Shown: one piece after another, positions 53,770 through 62,719 of the stretch
Layout: each line of letters begins with the position of its first letter
How positions within the stretch are numbered: position 1 is the first letter of the stretch
From: Edaphobacter modestus
GTDB lineage: Bacteria > Acidobacteriota > Terriglobia > Terriglobales > Acidobacteriaceae
Length of the DNA: 64,000 nt
Direction of reading: 5' to 3'
Assembly (NCBI RefSeq): GCF_004217555.1
Contig: NZ_SHKW01000001.1
Location: forward strand, 2,666,001 to 2,730,000
The notes under the pieces: generated by a model
Told to the model about the DNA's origin: nothing
Databases searched by the model: none
Seen by the model: the letters and a program-made list of their open reading frames with translations, nothing else
Position numbers and translations under genes: made by a program

Positions 53770-54780
53770 ATGAAGATTAAGCTCCTTTTCCTCGCTGCAG
53801 TAATTCTTGGTTCTCTCCCAGTTGTGTGCAAAGCCGACGGTGTAGCCCCTTTCGGTGTAGCTAGTGCTTACAATCTAGTGGCCCTTGGTACGGTTAACTC
53901 TCAAGGAAATACGGTCATCGCCGGCAATATCTCCACAAATGCGGACATCACGGGACGTGTTGCAGCCGCGGGAATGGTCCTGAATGGAACGACCATCGGA
54001 AGCAACCTTTACAGCGACCCCTGGGGATCGCAGGCGTCCTACGATTTGGTCTCGACCGGCGGCCTGAATCCGGGATCGCAGTTCAACATCAACAGCCACG
54101 GGAACGTCTACGCTCCCGGCACAAACGGCAACTTCAATTTCAACGGCGGCGGCCACCGTGTCAGCACGGGCTCTTCAGGCATCGACTTCAACAGCCTGCG
54201 CACAACGCTGGATAACCAGTCGCTGGCACTGGCCGCGCTGACGGCCAATGGCCAAGTCCTCGGGACCAACCACTCCTCGGTCAACCCATCCTTCTTCGTC
54301 CTGAAGGGAACGAGTTCGACGCTGAATATCTTCAACATTACCGCTGCGCAGTTTGGCGATACGAATCATCCGCTGGACATCATCGCTCCGGCTGGTTCGA
54401 CGATCATCATCAATGTCGAGGGCGAACACGTCACGCTGGGGACGGGGATCTACTACAACGACCAACAGAACTCCGGCGACAGCAGCGCGAACAGCGACAT
54501 TCTGTTCAACTTCTCCGATGCGGACACGGTCACGATCAATGGCCAGTTCACGGCGTCGGCTCTTGCTCCGTTCGCGATCCTGAGTGGCAACGGACAGATG
54601 GCAGGAACCTTTATCGCCGCCGCTATCGGTCAGACGGGAGAGGTTCACAACCAGGAGTTTACCGGCACGCTGCCCCCAACCATCGCATCCACGCCAGAAC
54701 CGGCTTCGCTTGCGCTGATGGGAACCGGAATTACCGCACTCGCCGGATTAGTTCGGCGGCGTCGGAACAAAAAGAGCTGA
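53770..54780 (+). CDS. Choice-of-anchor A family protein with PEP-CTERM sorting signal
   Basis: 336 residues from ATG 53770; other in-frame ATGs lie just upstream and no clear ribosome binding site decides. Signal peptide (MKIKLLFLAAVILGSLPVVC). The body matches choice-of-anchor A proteins: AYNLVALGTVNSQGNTVIAGNI, then beta-helix-like repeats and DIIAPAGSTIIINVEGEHV. The end, TPEPASLALMGTGITALAGLVRRRRNKKS shortened, is a PEP-CTERM signal: Pro-Glu-Pro, hydrophobic helix, Arg-rich tail. This implies exosortase processing and surface or exopolysaccharide association. It is the only plus-strand gene among minus-strand neighbours. Confidence 0.9.
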   Translation: MKIKLLFLAAVILGSLPVVCKADGVAPFGVASAYNLVALGTVNSQGNTVIAGNISTNADITGRVAAAGMVLNGTTIGSNLYSDPWGSQASYDLVSTGGLNPGSQFNINSHGNVYAPGTNGNFNFNGGGHRVSTGSSGIDFNSLRTTLDNQSLALAALTANGQVLGTNHSSVNPSFFVLKGTSSTLNIFNITAAQFGDTNHPLDIIAPAGSTIIINVEGEHVTLGTGIYYNDQQNSGDSSANSDILFNFSDADTVTINGQFTASALAPFAILSGNGQMAGTFIAAAIGQTGEVHNQEFTGTLPPTIASTPEPASLALMGTGITALAGLVRRRRNKKS

Positions 54781-54868
54781 CCTGAACTTCAACGACCTCT
54801 CGTTGAGATATCCGTTGAGAGGGAAAGACGAATCTTCAGGAGCAATCAGGAGCAATCGGGACAATCGG

Positions 54869-54914
54869 ATTGCCCGCGAGCCACAAGCAGGAAGCTGCGT
54901 GGTTCGCGGGCGAT
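54869..54914. terminator. Hairpin between convergent PEP-CTERM and scpA genes
   Basis: ATTGCCCGCGAGCCAC (54869-54884) pairs with GTGGTTCGCGGGCGAT (54899-54914) over 16 bp with two G-U pairs. It lies between two convergent stops, so a terminator role for either gene is likely; no T run is obvious. Confidence 0.6.
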
Positions 54915-54941
54915 TCGGCATCGACAGGAACGTCCTGTGGC

Positions 54942-55931
54942 TTATCGCCAGTCGTCGCGAGCCTGTTGCTGGTCGGCAAAGACCTGGTCGAAGTTGTCGG
55001 TCTTCTTGATGAGAATGTCGCCCTCCGTCATCGGCTGGTGCAGCAGGACTGCCTGCAGACGCACCAGCTCGAGCATCGCCAGAAACATGCAGATCAGGGC
55101 ACGCTCGGTGTGCGTGTTGTGCAGAAGCCGGCGCAGGGAGACCGGCTTATCTTCCATCACCAGCCGGCGCTTTACGTAGTCGATCATCTGGGCAACCGTG
55201 ACGGACTCTTCATCGACATCGAGCACCGGCCGCGTGCGCATACGGCCAAGGATGTCCTGAAAGACGCGGACCAGGTCTACGGTATCGGCTGCAATCTCGC
55301 GTTCGGCAGCGGCAGACTCGCGAAAATCGCGCATCCCCGGGTTGGTCCACGTGGCATCTTCCACCTGCTGCTTCTGCATCAGCATCTGGGCAGCAGCCTT
55401 GAACCGCTCGTGCTCGAGCAGCCGCTCCACCAGCTCGCGGCGCGGGTCTTCCGAGTCGGTCCCGGTGACATCGCTGGGATCCCGTGGCAGCAACATCTTC
55501 GACTTGATGTGAATCAGCAGCGAAGCCATGTAGATGAACTCGCCGGCCGCATCCACATCGGTCTGCTGCAGCTTGTGCGTGTATTCCAGAAACTGTTCGG
55601 TGATACGCGCGATGGGAATGTCGTAGATATCGATGTTCTGCTTGCGGATGAGATCGAGAAGAAGGTCGAGCGGACCGTCGTACACGAGCCCGACGGTGAC
55701 GGAGAAGGGCGACTGCGAGGCTTCCTCTTTGTCCTTTTTATCCTTCTCCTTCTCTTTGGCCGTGGCGCGCTTCGGCTCAGGCGCGGGCGCGGGAACCGGG
55801 TGCTTGAGGGCGAAAGGCTCATGCGGCTCCGGCGCATCTGCGCTCGCGGCGGTGGACTGCCCAGTATCGGTCTCGATGGTCTCGTCCGGCTGTGCAGCCG
55901 GATCTTCGGGATGGAGAGTTTCGTCGGTCAT
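54942..55931 (-). CDS. scpA: Segregation and condensation protein A
   Basis: 329 residues from ATG 55931, 2 bases after the trpS stop. ScpA is the kleisin that links SMC heads and binds ScpB. Core motifs: VYDGPLDLLLDLIRKQNIDIYDIPIARITEQFLEY, FIYMASLLIHIKSKMLLP and a C-terminal winged helix, FLAMLELVRLQAVLL. It has an extra charged, Pro/Ala-rich N-terminal extension of about 75 residues. Confidence 0.94.
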   Translation of the reverse strand: MTDETLHPEDPAAQPDETIETDTGQSTAASADAPEPHEPFALKHPVPAPAPEPKRATAKEKEKDKKDKEEASQSPFSVTVGLVYDGPLDLLLDLIRKQNIDIYDIPIARITEQFLEYTHKLQQTDVDAAGEFIYMASLLIHIKSKMLLPRDPSDVTGTDSEDPRRELVERLLEHERFKAAAQMLMQKQQVEDATWTNPGMRDFRESAAAEREIAADTVDLVRVFQDILGRMRTRPVLDVDEESVTVAQMIDYVKRRLVMEDKPVSLRRLLHNTHTERALICMFLAMLELVRLQAVLLHQPMTEGDILIKKTDNFDQVFADQQQARDDWR

Positions 55932-55933
55932 GG

Positions 55934-57103
55934 TTAGCGAAGACCTACAGCATCGCGGACTTCCTGCATCGTTTGATTCGCGCGGGTGGCGGCTCGCACG
56001 GCTCCCTGGGCAAGAATCTCTTCTACTTCAACGAAGTTGGACTCGTAGTAGCGGCGGCGCTCCTGAATGGGAGCCAGGTGTTCGACGACCGCATCTGCAA
56101 GCCAATTTTTGCACTCGATACAACCGATTCCCGCGGTAGTGCAGCCGACGCGGGCATTCTGCTGCGTCTGTTCGGTTGAGAAGACCCTGTGAAGGTCGAA
56201 GACCGGGCAGACATCGGGATTCCCGCGATCTTCGCGACGTATGCGCGCCGGGTCCGTGACCATCGTCTTGAGCTTGGCGCGCACCTCCGTCTCCGGGTCG
56301 GAGAGCAGGATGGTATTCCGGTAGCTCTTGGACATCTTGCGACCATCGGTTCCTGGAAGCTTGGGCGATGGGGTCAGGAACACATCGGGCTCAGGCAGAA
56401 CTTCGTGGCGGCCGAAGCCGGTGATCTTCCTGGTCTGATGGGCGGCCTCGTAAAGCTCATGCGCGGAAAAGGTCGATTTCGTCTTATCGTCAGCCAGCTT
56501 CCGCGCCTTCTCTTGAATGGCACCCATCTCCCAGGGAGCGGCACCGGGCGAGAGATAAAAGTCTCCGGGGAAGAACTGGTTGAAGCGCCGGGCGACCTCG
56601 CGCGTCAGCTCGACGTGGGCGACCTGGTCGGCGCCCACCGGGACATAACGCGGCTTGTAAAGGAGGATGTCCGCGCTCTGCAGCAGGGGATATCCAAGAA
56701 ACCCGTAGGTGGCCAGATCCTTCTCCTTCAGCTGCTCCTGCTGGTCCTTGTAGGTGGGTACGCGCTCAAGCCAGCTGAGAGGAGTGATCATGCTGAACAG
56801 GGAGTTCAGCTCGAAGTGCGCCTTCACGTCGCTCTGAATGAACAACGTCGAGACCGCAGGGTCGAGACCGGCAGCCAGGAAGTCCAGCATCACCTCACGG
56901 ATGTTCTCCCTGAGATTAGCCGTATTGGCATAGTCGGTCGTCAATGCGTGATAGTCGGCGATAAAGAAGTAGCACTCGTACTCGTGCTGCAGCTTCACCC
57001 AGTTATAGAGCGCACCCATGTAGTTGCCCAGGTGCAGCTTTCCCGTGGGCCGCATGCCGCTTAGAATTCGCGGGCGTGATGTGGAAGGGGTGGAATCGGT
57101 CAT
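55934..57103 (-). CDS. trpS: Tryptophanyl-tRNA synthetase
   Basis: 389 residues from ATG 57103; a TTG three codons upstream also fits. Class I synthetase: the HIGH-like motif is GKLHLGNYMGAL and the KMSKS loop is DGRKMSKSYRN. Also PLLQSADILLYKPRYVPVGADQVAH. Cys residues near 310-330 (GCTTAGIGCIECKNW) may bind a metal as in some relatives. Adjacent to scpA downstream and the M50 protease gene upstream (35 bases). Confidence 0.96.
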   Translation of the reverse strand: MTDSTPSTSRPRILSGMRPTGKLHLGNYMGALYNWVKLQHEYECYFFIADYHALTTDYANTANLRENIREVMLDFLAAGLDPAVSTLFIQSDVKAHFELNSLFSMITPLSWLERVPTYKDQQEQLKEKDLATYGFLGYPLLQSADILLYKPRYVPVGADQVAHVELTREVARRFNQFFPGDFYLSPGAAPWEMGAIQEKARKLADDKTKSTFSAHELYEAAHQTRKITGFGRHEVLPEPDVFLTPSPKLPGTDGRKMSKSYRNTILLSDPETEVRAKLKTMVTDPARIRREDRGNPDVCPVFDLHRVFSTEQTQQNARVGCTTAGIGCIECKNWLADAVVEHLAPIQERRRYYESNFVEVEEILAQGAVRAATRANQTMQEVRDAVGLR

Positions 57104-57138
57104 GATGCTCAAATAGAGATGATACGGGAAACATGCGG

Positions 57139-57840
57139 CTAAAGAGCCGCGAGGATGCGGTCAAAAGCGGATTGCAGCGGATAGAGAAAGACCCGGAAGA
57201 TGAATCCCCCGGCCACCAGCATGAAGATCCACAGCGCGAACATGCCCATGCGGTCATAGACCTGGAGGGCGTTGTACGGCAAAAAGTGGCGCAGGATGCG
57301 GCTGCCATCGAGCGGAGGAAACGGCACCAGATTGAAGACAAACAACAGCAGGTTGATCAGGATGATGAAGTAGAGCAGAAGCGCGATGGGAAAGAGCGCC
57401 GGGAGGTTCTCCGTTGAAACTCCGGGATAGTGCATTGCGAGCGCCATGGCGGTAAAGACCGCGACCGCTCCGCCTGGAACCACGTGCTTGATGATCAGCA
57501 GCAGAATCAGCGCGCCCGTGGCTAGCAGAAGGTTGCTCGCCGGCCCGGCAAGGGTCACCATAATATCGTCGCGCTTGTAGTTCTTGAAGTTGCGTGCAGT
57601 CACGGGAGTCGGCTTTGCCCAGCCGATCAGCGGCCAGTGATAGACCAGCGCGATTAATGGCATCAGCACGGAACCGAAAGGATCGAGGTGCTTCAATGGA
57701 TTCAGAGTGACGCGGCCAAGCATCTTGGCCGTAGGATCTCCCAACCGCCATGCCATCCAGGCATGGGCGCACTCGTGCACGCTGAAGGCAAGAATAAGCG
57801 CTACCACTTGGAAGAGGATGAGAACGACGTCCTGGTTCAT
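57139..57840 (-). CDS. Site-2 protease-like M50 metallopeptidase
   Basis: 233 residues, about six membrane segments. Zinc-binding HExxH is HECAH in a membrane helix (FSVHECAHAWMAWRLGD); the second motif is NLVPFPPLDGSRIL with the third zinc-ligand Asp. NPLKHLDPFGSVLMPLIAL is typical of the small, PDZ-less group. Substrates of this group are mostly unknown. It sits ahead of trpS and scpA, as in many bacterial genomes. Confidence 0.93.
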   Translation of the reverse strand: MNQDVVLILFQVVALILAFSVHECAHAWMAWRLGDPTAKMLGRVTLNPLKHLDPFGSVLMPLIALVYHWPLIGWAKPTPVTARNFKNYKRDDIMVTLAGPASNLLLATGALILLLIIKHVVPGGAVAVFTAMALAMHYPGVSTENLPALFPIALLLYFIILINLLLFVFNLVPFPPLDGSRILRHFLPYNALQVYDRMGMFALWIFMLVAGGFIFRVFLYPLQSAFDRILAAL

Positions 57841-57897
57841 TCCTTTAGCTTATAAGCTTACCGCTTGAAGCGAAACAAGACTATGTAACGGCAGCTT

Positions 57898-58698
57898 TTA
57901 CGGCTGCGTGGATGTATCCTTCTCGCGCTTCACCTTTGCAGGAATCCCAACGGAAACCGTTGCCGGCGGAACCGGCTTGGTGGCAAGAGCCATCGCCCCC
58001 AGCATGGCATTCTCGCCAACATTGGCCCCAGCCAGCACGGTCGAGTGGTACGTGATGCGGGCCCGCGGACCCAGCTCCGTCGGCTTGTTGGTCACATCTG
58101 CCTGCACGTTGATGTCGTGCGTGTGCGAGTAAACATTGGCGTAGTCGGAGACACTGGTGCCTTCATGCAAGATAATTCCACCGCGGTCGTCGAGCATCAC
58201 GTTCTTATGGATGGTGCAGTTGTCTTCTATTGTGAGGTTGTACCCGTAGGTGAACTCGACGTTGTGGAAGATCTTTACTCCCTTCCCCATCGATTTGAAG
58301 ATATGATGCCCCAGCATGCATCGAAAGCGGAAGCCGAGCCAGTGGTTCAGCCCCAGGGGAGAGCGGTCGAACATCTGCCAGAACCAGATCAGGGGCTTTC
58401 GAATGGCGTATTTTTCTGCATCGATGTCGCCGTAGTACTCGGGCTCCAGCGTCACGTTGCGCGGATCGAAGTTCTCCATCAGCGTATAGCTCGCAAGCTC
58501 GCTGTTCAAAGTGGCCTGCGTGCGGCCGCCATGGGGTCTGCCCAGATAGATCTGGTAAAGCTCATCGCGGACAATTTCGGATCGGCGATCGACCGACTCA
58601 TGCCGATTGAACTCTTCGTTAAGTTGCGCAAGCCAGCGGCGGAAGGTCGCCTCGGCTTCGGGGGTCGGCTTCAATTCGCGATAGGTGTACTGGGGCAT
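57898..58698 (-). CDS. Hexapeptide-repeat acetyltransferase
   Basis: 266 residues from ATG 58698 with a GAGAGAGA stretch upstream. The N-terminal half is helical; from about residue 145 the sequence forms left-handed beta-helix turns (VEFTYGYNLTIEDNCTIHKNVMLDDRGG, HEGTSVSDYANVYSHTHDI, PRARITYHSTVLAGANVGENAMLGAMALATKPVPP). Such enzymes transfer acetyl groups from acetyl-CoA to sugars or antibiotics; the H in VYSHTHD fits the catalytic His. Substrate unknown. It lies between SIMPL and M50 genes. Confidence 0.82.
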   Translation of the reverse strand: MPQYTYRELKPTPEAEATFRRWLAQLNEEFNRHESVDRRSEIVRDELYQIYLGRPHGGRTQATLNSELASYTLMENFDPRNVTLEPEYYGDIDAEKYAIRKPLIWFWQMFDRSPLGLNHWLGFRFRCMLGHHIFKSMGKGVKIFHNVEFTYGYNLTIEDNCTIHKNVMLDDRGGIILHEGTSVSDYANVYSHTHDINVQADVTNKPTELGPRARITYHSTVLAGANVGENAMLGAMALATKPVPPATVSVGIPAKVKREKDTSTQP

Positions 58699-58738
58699 GA
58701 ATCTCTCTCTCTCTAAAATATTCGGCCGAGCCGTTGCA

Positions 58739-59467
58739 CTATTCGATGGCGAAGACAGCATAGACGGTCGCCGTTTTTTCAATCTCCCTTGGATTGATGG
58801 CCAACGGTTGAACCTTATCCATTGCCATCGGCGCAGCGGCCATGCTGCGGAACATCGGCCGGGGGCCGCTGGGCTGAACCTCATTGCTGGCGTAGAGAAG
58901 AACGCCGAGCTTCGTGTTCAGGCTGATCGCCATCTGCTCGGCCTGCGTATGCGCGCGCTTCAGGGCCTTGGCGGCAGCTTCGACCTCGGGAGCGTTCTCA
59001 TCCTTGAATCCCCAATCGATCTGGCCGGACTGATTGGCTCCCGCCTTCACGGCAAGATCGAGCGCCTTCGCGGCGTCGTTCGCTCCCGTCTTCACCGTCC
59101 AGCTCTGCGTAACCTGAAACTGCCTCTGCGCCTTCTGGGCTTCGGTCAGCTTGTCCACCTGATAGTTCTGCACCGGCGCTATCTGCTGATTCTCACTCTG
59201 AATCGTATCCTTCGGGATCCCCGCATCCGTCAGCGCCTTGACGATTGCGTTCGAGAGACGCGAGCCGTTCGCGTAAGCCGTGTTGCTGTCCGGACCGTAT
59301 GCGATAAAGCCGATGTGAAGCGTCCCCTGATCGGCGATCGCAGTCACCTTATCGGTTGCCGTGATGGCTATGGTGCGATTCTCCTTGTTCACCTGGATCG
59401 TCTGCGCCTCACTAAACGCTGTGAGGACCACTGCGGCACTCAGGGCGGCGATGCGGAATCGGATCAT
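58739..59467 (-). CDS. SIMPL-domain (DUF541) exported protein
   Basis: 242 residues from ATG 59467, with AGGAGAA about 7 bases upstream; the ATG overlaps the stop of the small gene before it (59464-59467). Signal peptide ending FSEAQ. The SIMPL/DUF541 pattern: ITATDKVTAIADQGTLHIGFIAYG, SNAIVKALTDAGIPKDTIQSENQQI, ALDLAVKAGANQSGQIDWGFKDE. Periplasmic or outer-membrane-associated in studied relatives; function unclear. Confidence 0.9.
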   Translation of the reverse strand: MIRFRIAALSAAVVLTAFSEAQTIQVNKENRTIAITATDKVTAIADQGTLHIGFIAYGPDSNTAYANGSRLSNAIVKALTDAGIPKDTIQSENQQIAPVQNYQVDKLTEAQKAQRQFQVTQSWTVKTGANDAAKALDLAVKAGANQSGQIDWGFKDENAPEVEAAAKALKRAHTQAEQMAISLNTKLGVLLYASNEVQPSGPRPMFRSMAAAPMAMDKVQPLAINPREIEKTATVYAVFAIE

Positions 59468-59646
59468 GCTTCTTCTCCTGTTTTGCTGATGAGAGCGGCA
59501 AGGGTTTCTTTGTGTTTTGGATTCGCGGTGCGCTTCTGCTTCGGATCGGGCAGAACGCGCTCGGGAGGTGGAGTGCCGACGCGGTCCCGTGCGTTGGACT
59601 TCACAGCCTTCACCGCGGAAAATACCTGCTTCTTCGCTTTCTTCAT
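59464..59646 (-). CDS. Small basic protein upstream of the SIMPL gene
   Basis: 60 residues from ATG 59646; GGAG abuts the ATG, an unusually tight spacing. Basic N-terminus (MKKAKKQVFSAVKAVKS), Pro-rich centre (VGTPPPERVLPDPKQKR), and C-terminal ANPKHKETLAALISKTGEEA. Its stop overlaps the SIMPL start (ATGA), indicating coupling. Family unknown; the C-terminal segment looks like a conserved short module. Confidence 0.6.
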   Translation of the reverse strand: MKKAKKQVFSAVKAVKSNARDRVGTPPPERVLPDPKQKRTANPKHKETLAALISKTGEEA

Positions 59647-59791
59647 CTCCGTGCACCATGGGCGGGTTGAGACGACTGCGAGGCCCTCTGCGATTATGCA
59701 ATACTCTTGTACTTATGGTCCGGTAACTGCCGGACCGCACAAAGGATGCGACTGGCGGAGAACGACGAGCCGCAGACCCGAGAGGTGCAGA

Positions 59792-60064
59792 ATGGAAGAA
59801 CGCGATTTTTTCGATGAGCGTCCGGAACAACGGACCCACACGATGACCTGTCCGCATTGCGGCCAACAGGGGGAGTACGAACTGGGATGGATTGTGAGGC
59901 GCAAGAAGAACCAAGTCCCCCGGGGGGCCGACGATCGCGATCGGGCGCGATACGCCAAGGCGCAGAGCTACATGGTGCGTCGCGACGACATGGTGGGCTG
60001 CAAAAATGTCCGCTGCCGCAAGCGGTTCGAGGTCGCGGGAATTCAGTCCGTGGCCTTCCTGTAA
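59792..60064 (+). CDS. Small zinc-ribbon-like protein
   Basis: 90 residues from ATG 59792, with GAGAGG about 6 bases upstream. Cys motifs TCPHCGQQGEYELGW and GCKNVRCRKRFEV form a likely zinc ribbon; between them lies a very charged stretch (RRKKNQVPRGADDRDRARYAK). Function unknown; could bind nucleic acid. It is divergent from the 60-residue gene. Confidence 0.68.
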   Translation: MEERDFFDERPEQRTHTMTCPHCGQQGEYELGWIVRRKKNQVPRGADDRDRARYAKAQSYMVRRDDMVGCKNVRCRKRFEVAGIQSVAFL

Positions 60065-60310
60065 CGGGAGACCCGGCCAAGAGGAAATCCGAGACTATTC
60101 CGGTAAATTGTTAAGTTTTATGGCGTTGCTTTACGAATGAATGACCGTTCAGATATGCTTTCGCCTGCTGGATGAACACCATGTCGGCCTGCGTGCCGGA
60201 GCGGGACGGGAAAGCTCGAGCGCTGCTATGTTTTAATAGAGCAGGAGCTGCTGCCGCATCGGCAGCCTTTCCTCGAACCGCAACAAAACGCAGGGAGACA
60301 TAAAGGACTC
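60065..60310. other. Intergenic region, no gene seen
   Basis: 246 bases between the zinc-ribbon gene and the 94-residue membrane-protein gene. Nothing is convincing on either strand; a promoter for the next gene is expected. Confidence 0.4.
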
Positions 60311-60595
60311 ATGGCTAACACGCTGCTGCCGATCGAAGAACGGAACCTGACCCCCGACGAGGTCGAACTCCTGGATAAACGCCGCCGTCGCGGTCAGCTT
60401 TTCCTGGTGGTCGGCTTTCAGTGCCTCATCGTTTTCTCGCTGGTGACGCTCTGGGCCGGGCAGGACTTCACGCTTTCGCCAGGCTTGGCGCACCCCATGG
60501 TCTATTGGGACGCAATCACGGGAACGCTGGCCGTGATCTTCCTTACGACTGGGATTCGTCTGCGCCGCGGCTCCAACGAGTTTATCAGCTACTAA
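60311..60595 (+). CDS. Small two-pass membrane protein
   Basis: 94 residues from ATG 60311. Charged N-terminus (EERNLTPDEVELLDKRRRRG), then two hydrophobic segments (LFLVVGFQCLIVFSLVTLWAG and DAITGTLAVIFLTTGIRLR) and a short tail. It precedes the ETF:quinone oxidoreductase-like gene by 96 bases on the same strand and could be an accessory subunit, but there is no family match. Confidence 0.65.
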   Translation: MANTLLPIEERNLTPDEVELLDKRRRRGQLFLVVGFQCLIVFSLVTLWAGQDFTLSPGLAHPMVYWDAITGTLAVIFLTTGIRLRRGSNEFISY

Positions 60596-60691
60596 GCGAC
60601 AGCTTAGGACGCGCAGGCTCGGCAGCCTCGGAAGATTGTTCGAAAGAGCGGGTGGACCGTCGAAGGACGTTTCGCTCGCGGACAGGTTCGG

Positions 60692-62719
60692 ATGGTTGCT
60701 GGGGCGCTTCAGTTGGCGGCATGTACCCGCTGGTCCGCGGGTGCGATTCTCCTTTTCCAGAACGAATTAAGGCTTTCGGCGACCCTGGCTGAGCCCGGAC
60801 GCTTTTCTGCGCTTGAGAGCGTATTGCTCGTGGCAAGCATTCTTGTCTCCGCCGGTCTCTTCTTCTGGCGCTTCGGTCCAATCCTCCGAACGATTCTCCG
60901 CTCTCGAAGAGATGTCGACTTCTCACTGCATCCTATCGGGCGGCGGGTCTGGGACTTCTTCTGGGAGGTCCTCTGCCAGGGCAAGGTGATCCAACAGCGT
61001 CCTCTGCCCGGGCTCGCCCACGCGTTCGTCTTCTGGGGCTTTCTCGCCTTCGCGCTCGTCAGCCTGAATCATCTGGCTCTTGGCTTCGGAATCGGCTTTC
61101 TTCCTCCAGCGAGCATTGTCGGCAACTTCTACTTTCTCTTTGCCGCAGCCTGGGCCCTGCTGGTGGCGATCTCGATCACAGGACTTTTCGTCCGACGATT
61201 CTTCGTGCGGCCCATCTGGCTCGGGCGCAAGGTCTCGTACGAATCGGGTCTGATCGCCTTCCTTATCTTTCTGCTGATGGTCAGCTACCTTGCCGCTTTC
61301 TTTGTCGAAGAAGGTGGCACAACCGTAAAGGCCTTGTGGTGGACCCACACGCTGGCTCTGCTTATCTTTCTGCCGCTTATTCCGCATACCAAGCATCTGC
61401 ACCTGGTACTGAGCCCGGTGACCGTCTTTCTCAAGCGCGACGGATTTTCGAAGATCCCGCCTCTGGCGGGCGATGAGGACTTTGGACTGATCGCGGGTAA
61501 GGACCTGACCCGGCTCATCTCGTTGCAGACCTATAGCTGCGTCGAGTGTGGCCGTTGTACCGAGCACTGCCCGGCGTCGACGACTGGCAAGGTACTTAAC
61601 CCGAAGGAGATCATTCTCGGGCTCCGCACATATCTGAACGAGTTCGGTCCCAGCTCCGACACGCCGCTGCTCACTGAATCCCGGATTGCCTCCCCGGACA
61701 ATCCGCCCGAGAAGTACCTCAGCATGGAGGCAGCCTTCGAGTGCACGACCTGCGGAAGCTGCGAGTTCCAGTGCCCGGTCGGAATTCAACACGTTCCTGT
61801 GATCGTCGGCCTGCGGCGGGGAGCGACCAATACCGGCGCCTGGGAAGACAACTACGGCACCAAGCTCTTTCTCGCGCTCGAGAAGAACGGCAACGCCCTT
61901 GGGCTCAGCGCAACCGAGCGGGACAAGTTTATCCAGAAGCAGGCCTTCCCTATCTTCGATGGCACCCAGGAGTATTGCCTCTGGCTTGGCTGTATGGGAG
62001 GTTACGATCCGAAGGGCCGCGAGATCATCGCCGACTTCGCCCGCGTCATGCAGCATCTGGGAACCAGCTTCGGTGTGCTGAAGAAAGAAAAATGCACGGG
62101 CGATCCGGCGCGGCGGCTGGGCAACGATCTCGTCTTCCAGACCCTCGCGGAGAATGGACTGAAGGCCTTTGAAACCGCGAAGGTCCGGAAGATTGTGGCT
62201 ATCTGTCCCCACTGCGTCCGCACCATCGCCACCGACTGGCGGGAGTTCGGCGTTGCTCCCGAGATCGAGCATCACTCCGAGTTCATGGCGCGCCACAAAG
62301 ACAGGCTGCCGAAGCAGAATGGCGAAAGCATCGTGTATCACGACCCCTGCTATCTCGGCCGTTATCAGGAGATCTATGACGAGCCGCGGGCTGTGGTTTC
62401 ACAGGCTGGCTTGCTGGTCGAGGCACCGCGTTCGCACGAACGCAGTTTCTGCTGCGGGGCCGGCGGCGGCCTGGCCTTCCTCGGCGAAGAGCAGGGCGAG
62501 CGCGTCAGTCATGTTCGTGCTCGCGAGCTTGCCGGAACCGGAGCCCAGATCGTCGGAACCGCCTGTCCGTTCTGCAACACCATGTTCCGCGACGCACTGA
62601 CAGCAGTCAGCGATACACCGCCCCAGTTGCTCGATATCGCACAGCTGACCGCCCGTGCCCTGCCGGCATCGCAGACACAGAGAGAATCCCTGCCAACAGA
62701 TTCAGGAGGAGTGCATTGA
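60692..62719 (+). CDS. Membrane iron-sulfur ETF:quinone oxidoreductase-like protein (EMO/DUF224 type)
   Basis: 675 residues. N-terminal membrane domain of about five helices (about 40-250) resembling NarI-type haem b subunits (with His in LPGLAHAFVFWGFLAF and LIPHTKHLHL). Then two [4Fe-4S] motifs: CVECGRCTEHCPAS and CTTCGSCEFQCPVG. The C-terminal half has two CCG-type halves as in heterodisulfide reductase D: CLWLGCMGG...EKCTGDPARR...ICPHC, and DPCYLGR...SFCCGAGGG...ACPFCN. This architecture is that of the EtfAB:menaquinone oxidoreductase family. Next come etfB (overlapping) and etfA, which strongly supports the role. Confidence 0.88.
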   Translation: MVAGALQLAACTRWSAGAILLFQNELRLSATLAEPGRFSALESVLLVASILVSAGLFFWRFGPILRTILRSRRDVDFSLHPIGRRVWDFFWEVLCQGKVIQQRPLPGLAHAFVFWGFLAFALVSLNHLALGFGIGFLPPASIVGNFYFLFAAAWALLVAISITGLFVRRFFVRPIWLGRKVSYESGLIAFLIFLLMVSYLAAFFVEEGGTTVKALWWTHTLALLIFLPLIPHTKHLHLVLSPVTVFLKRDGFSKIPPLAGDEDFGLIAGKDLTRLISLQTYSCVECGRCTEHCPASTTGKVLNPKEIILGLRTYLNEFGPSSDTPLLTESRIASPDNPPEKYLSMEAAFECTTCGSCEFQCPVGIQHVPVIVGLRRGATNTGAWEDNYGTKLFLALEKNGNALGLSATERDKFIQKQAFPIFDGTQEYCLWLGCMGGYDPKGREIIADFARVMQHLGTSFGVLKKEKCTGDPARRLGNDLVFQTLAENGLKAFETAKVRKIVAICPHCVRTIATDWREFGVAPEIEHHSEFMARHKDRLPKQNGESIVYHDPCYLGRYQEIYDEPRAVVSQAGLLVEAPRSHERSFCCGAGGGLAFLGEEQGERVSHVRARELAGTGAQIVGTACPFCNTMFRDALTAVSDTPPQLLDIAQLTARALPASQTQRESLPTDSGGVH

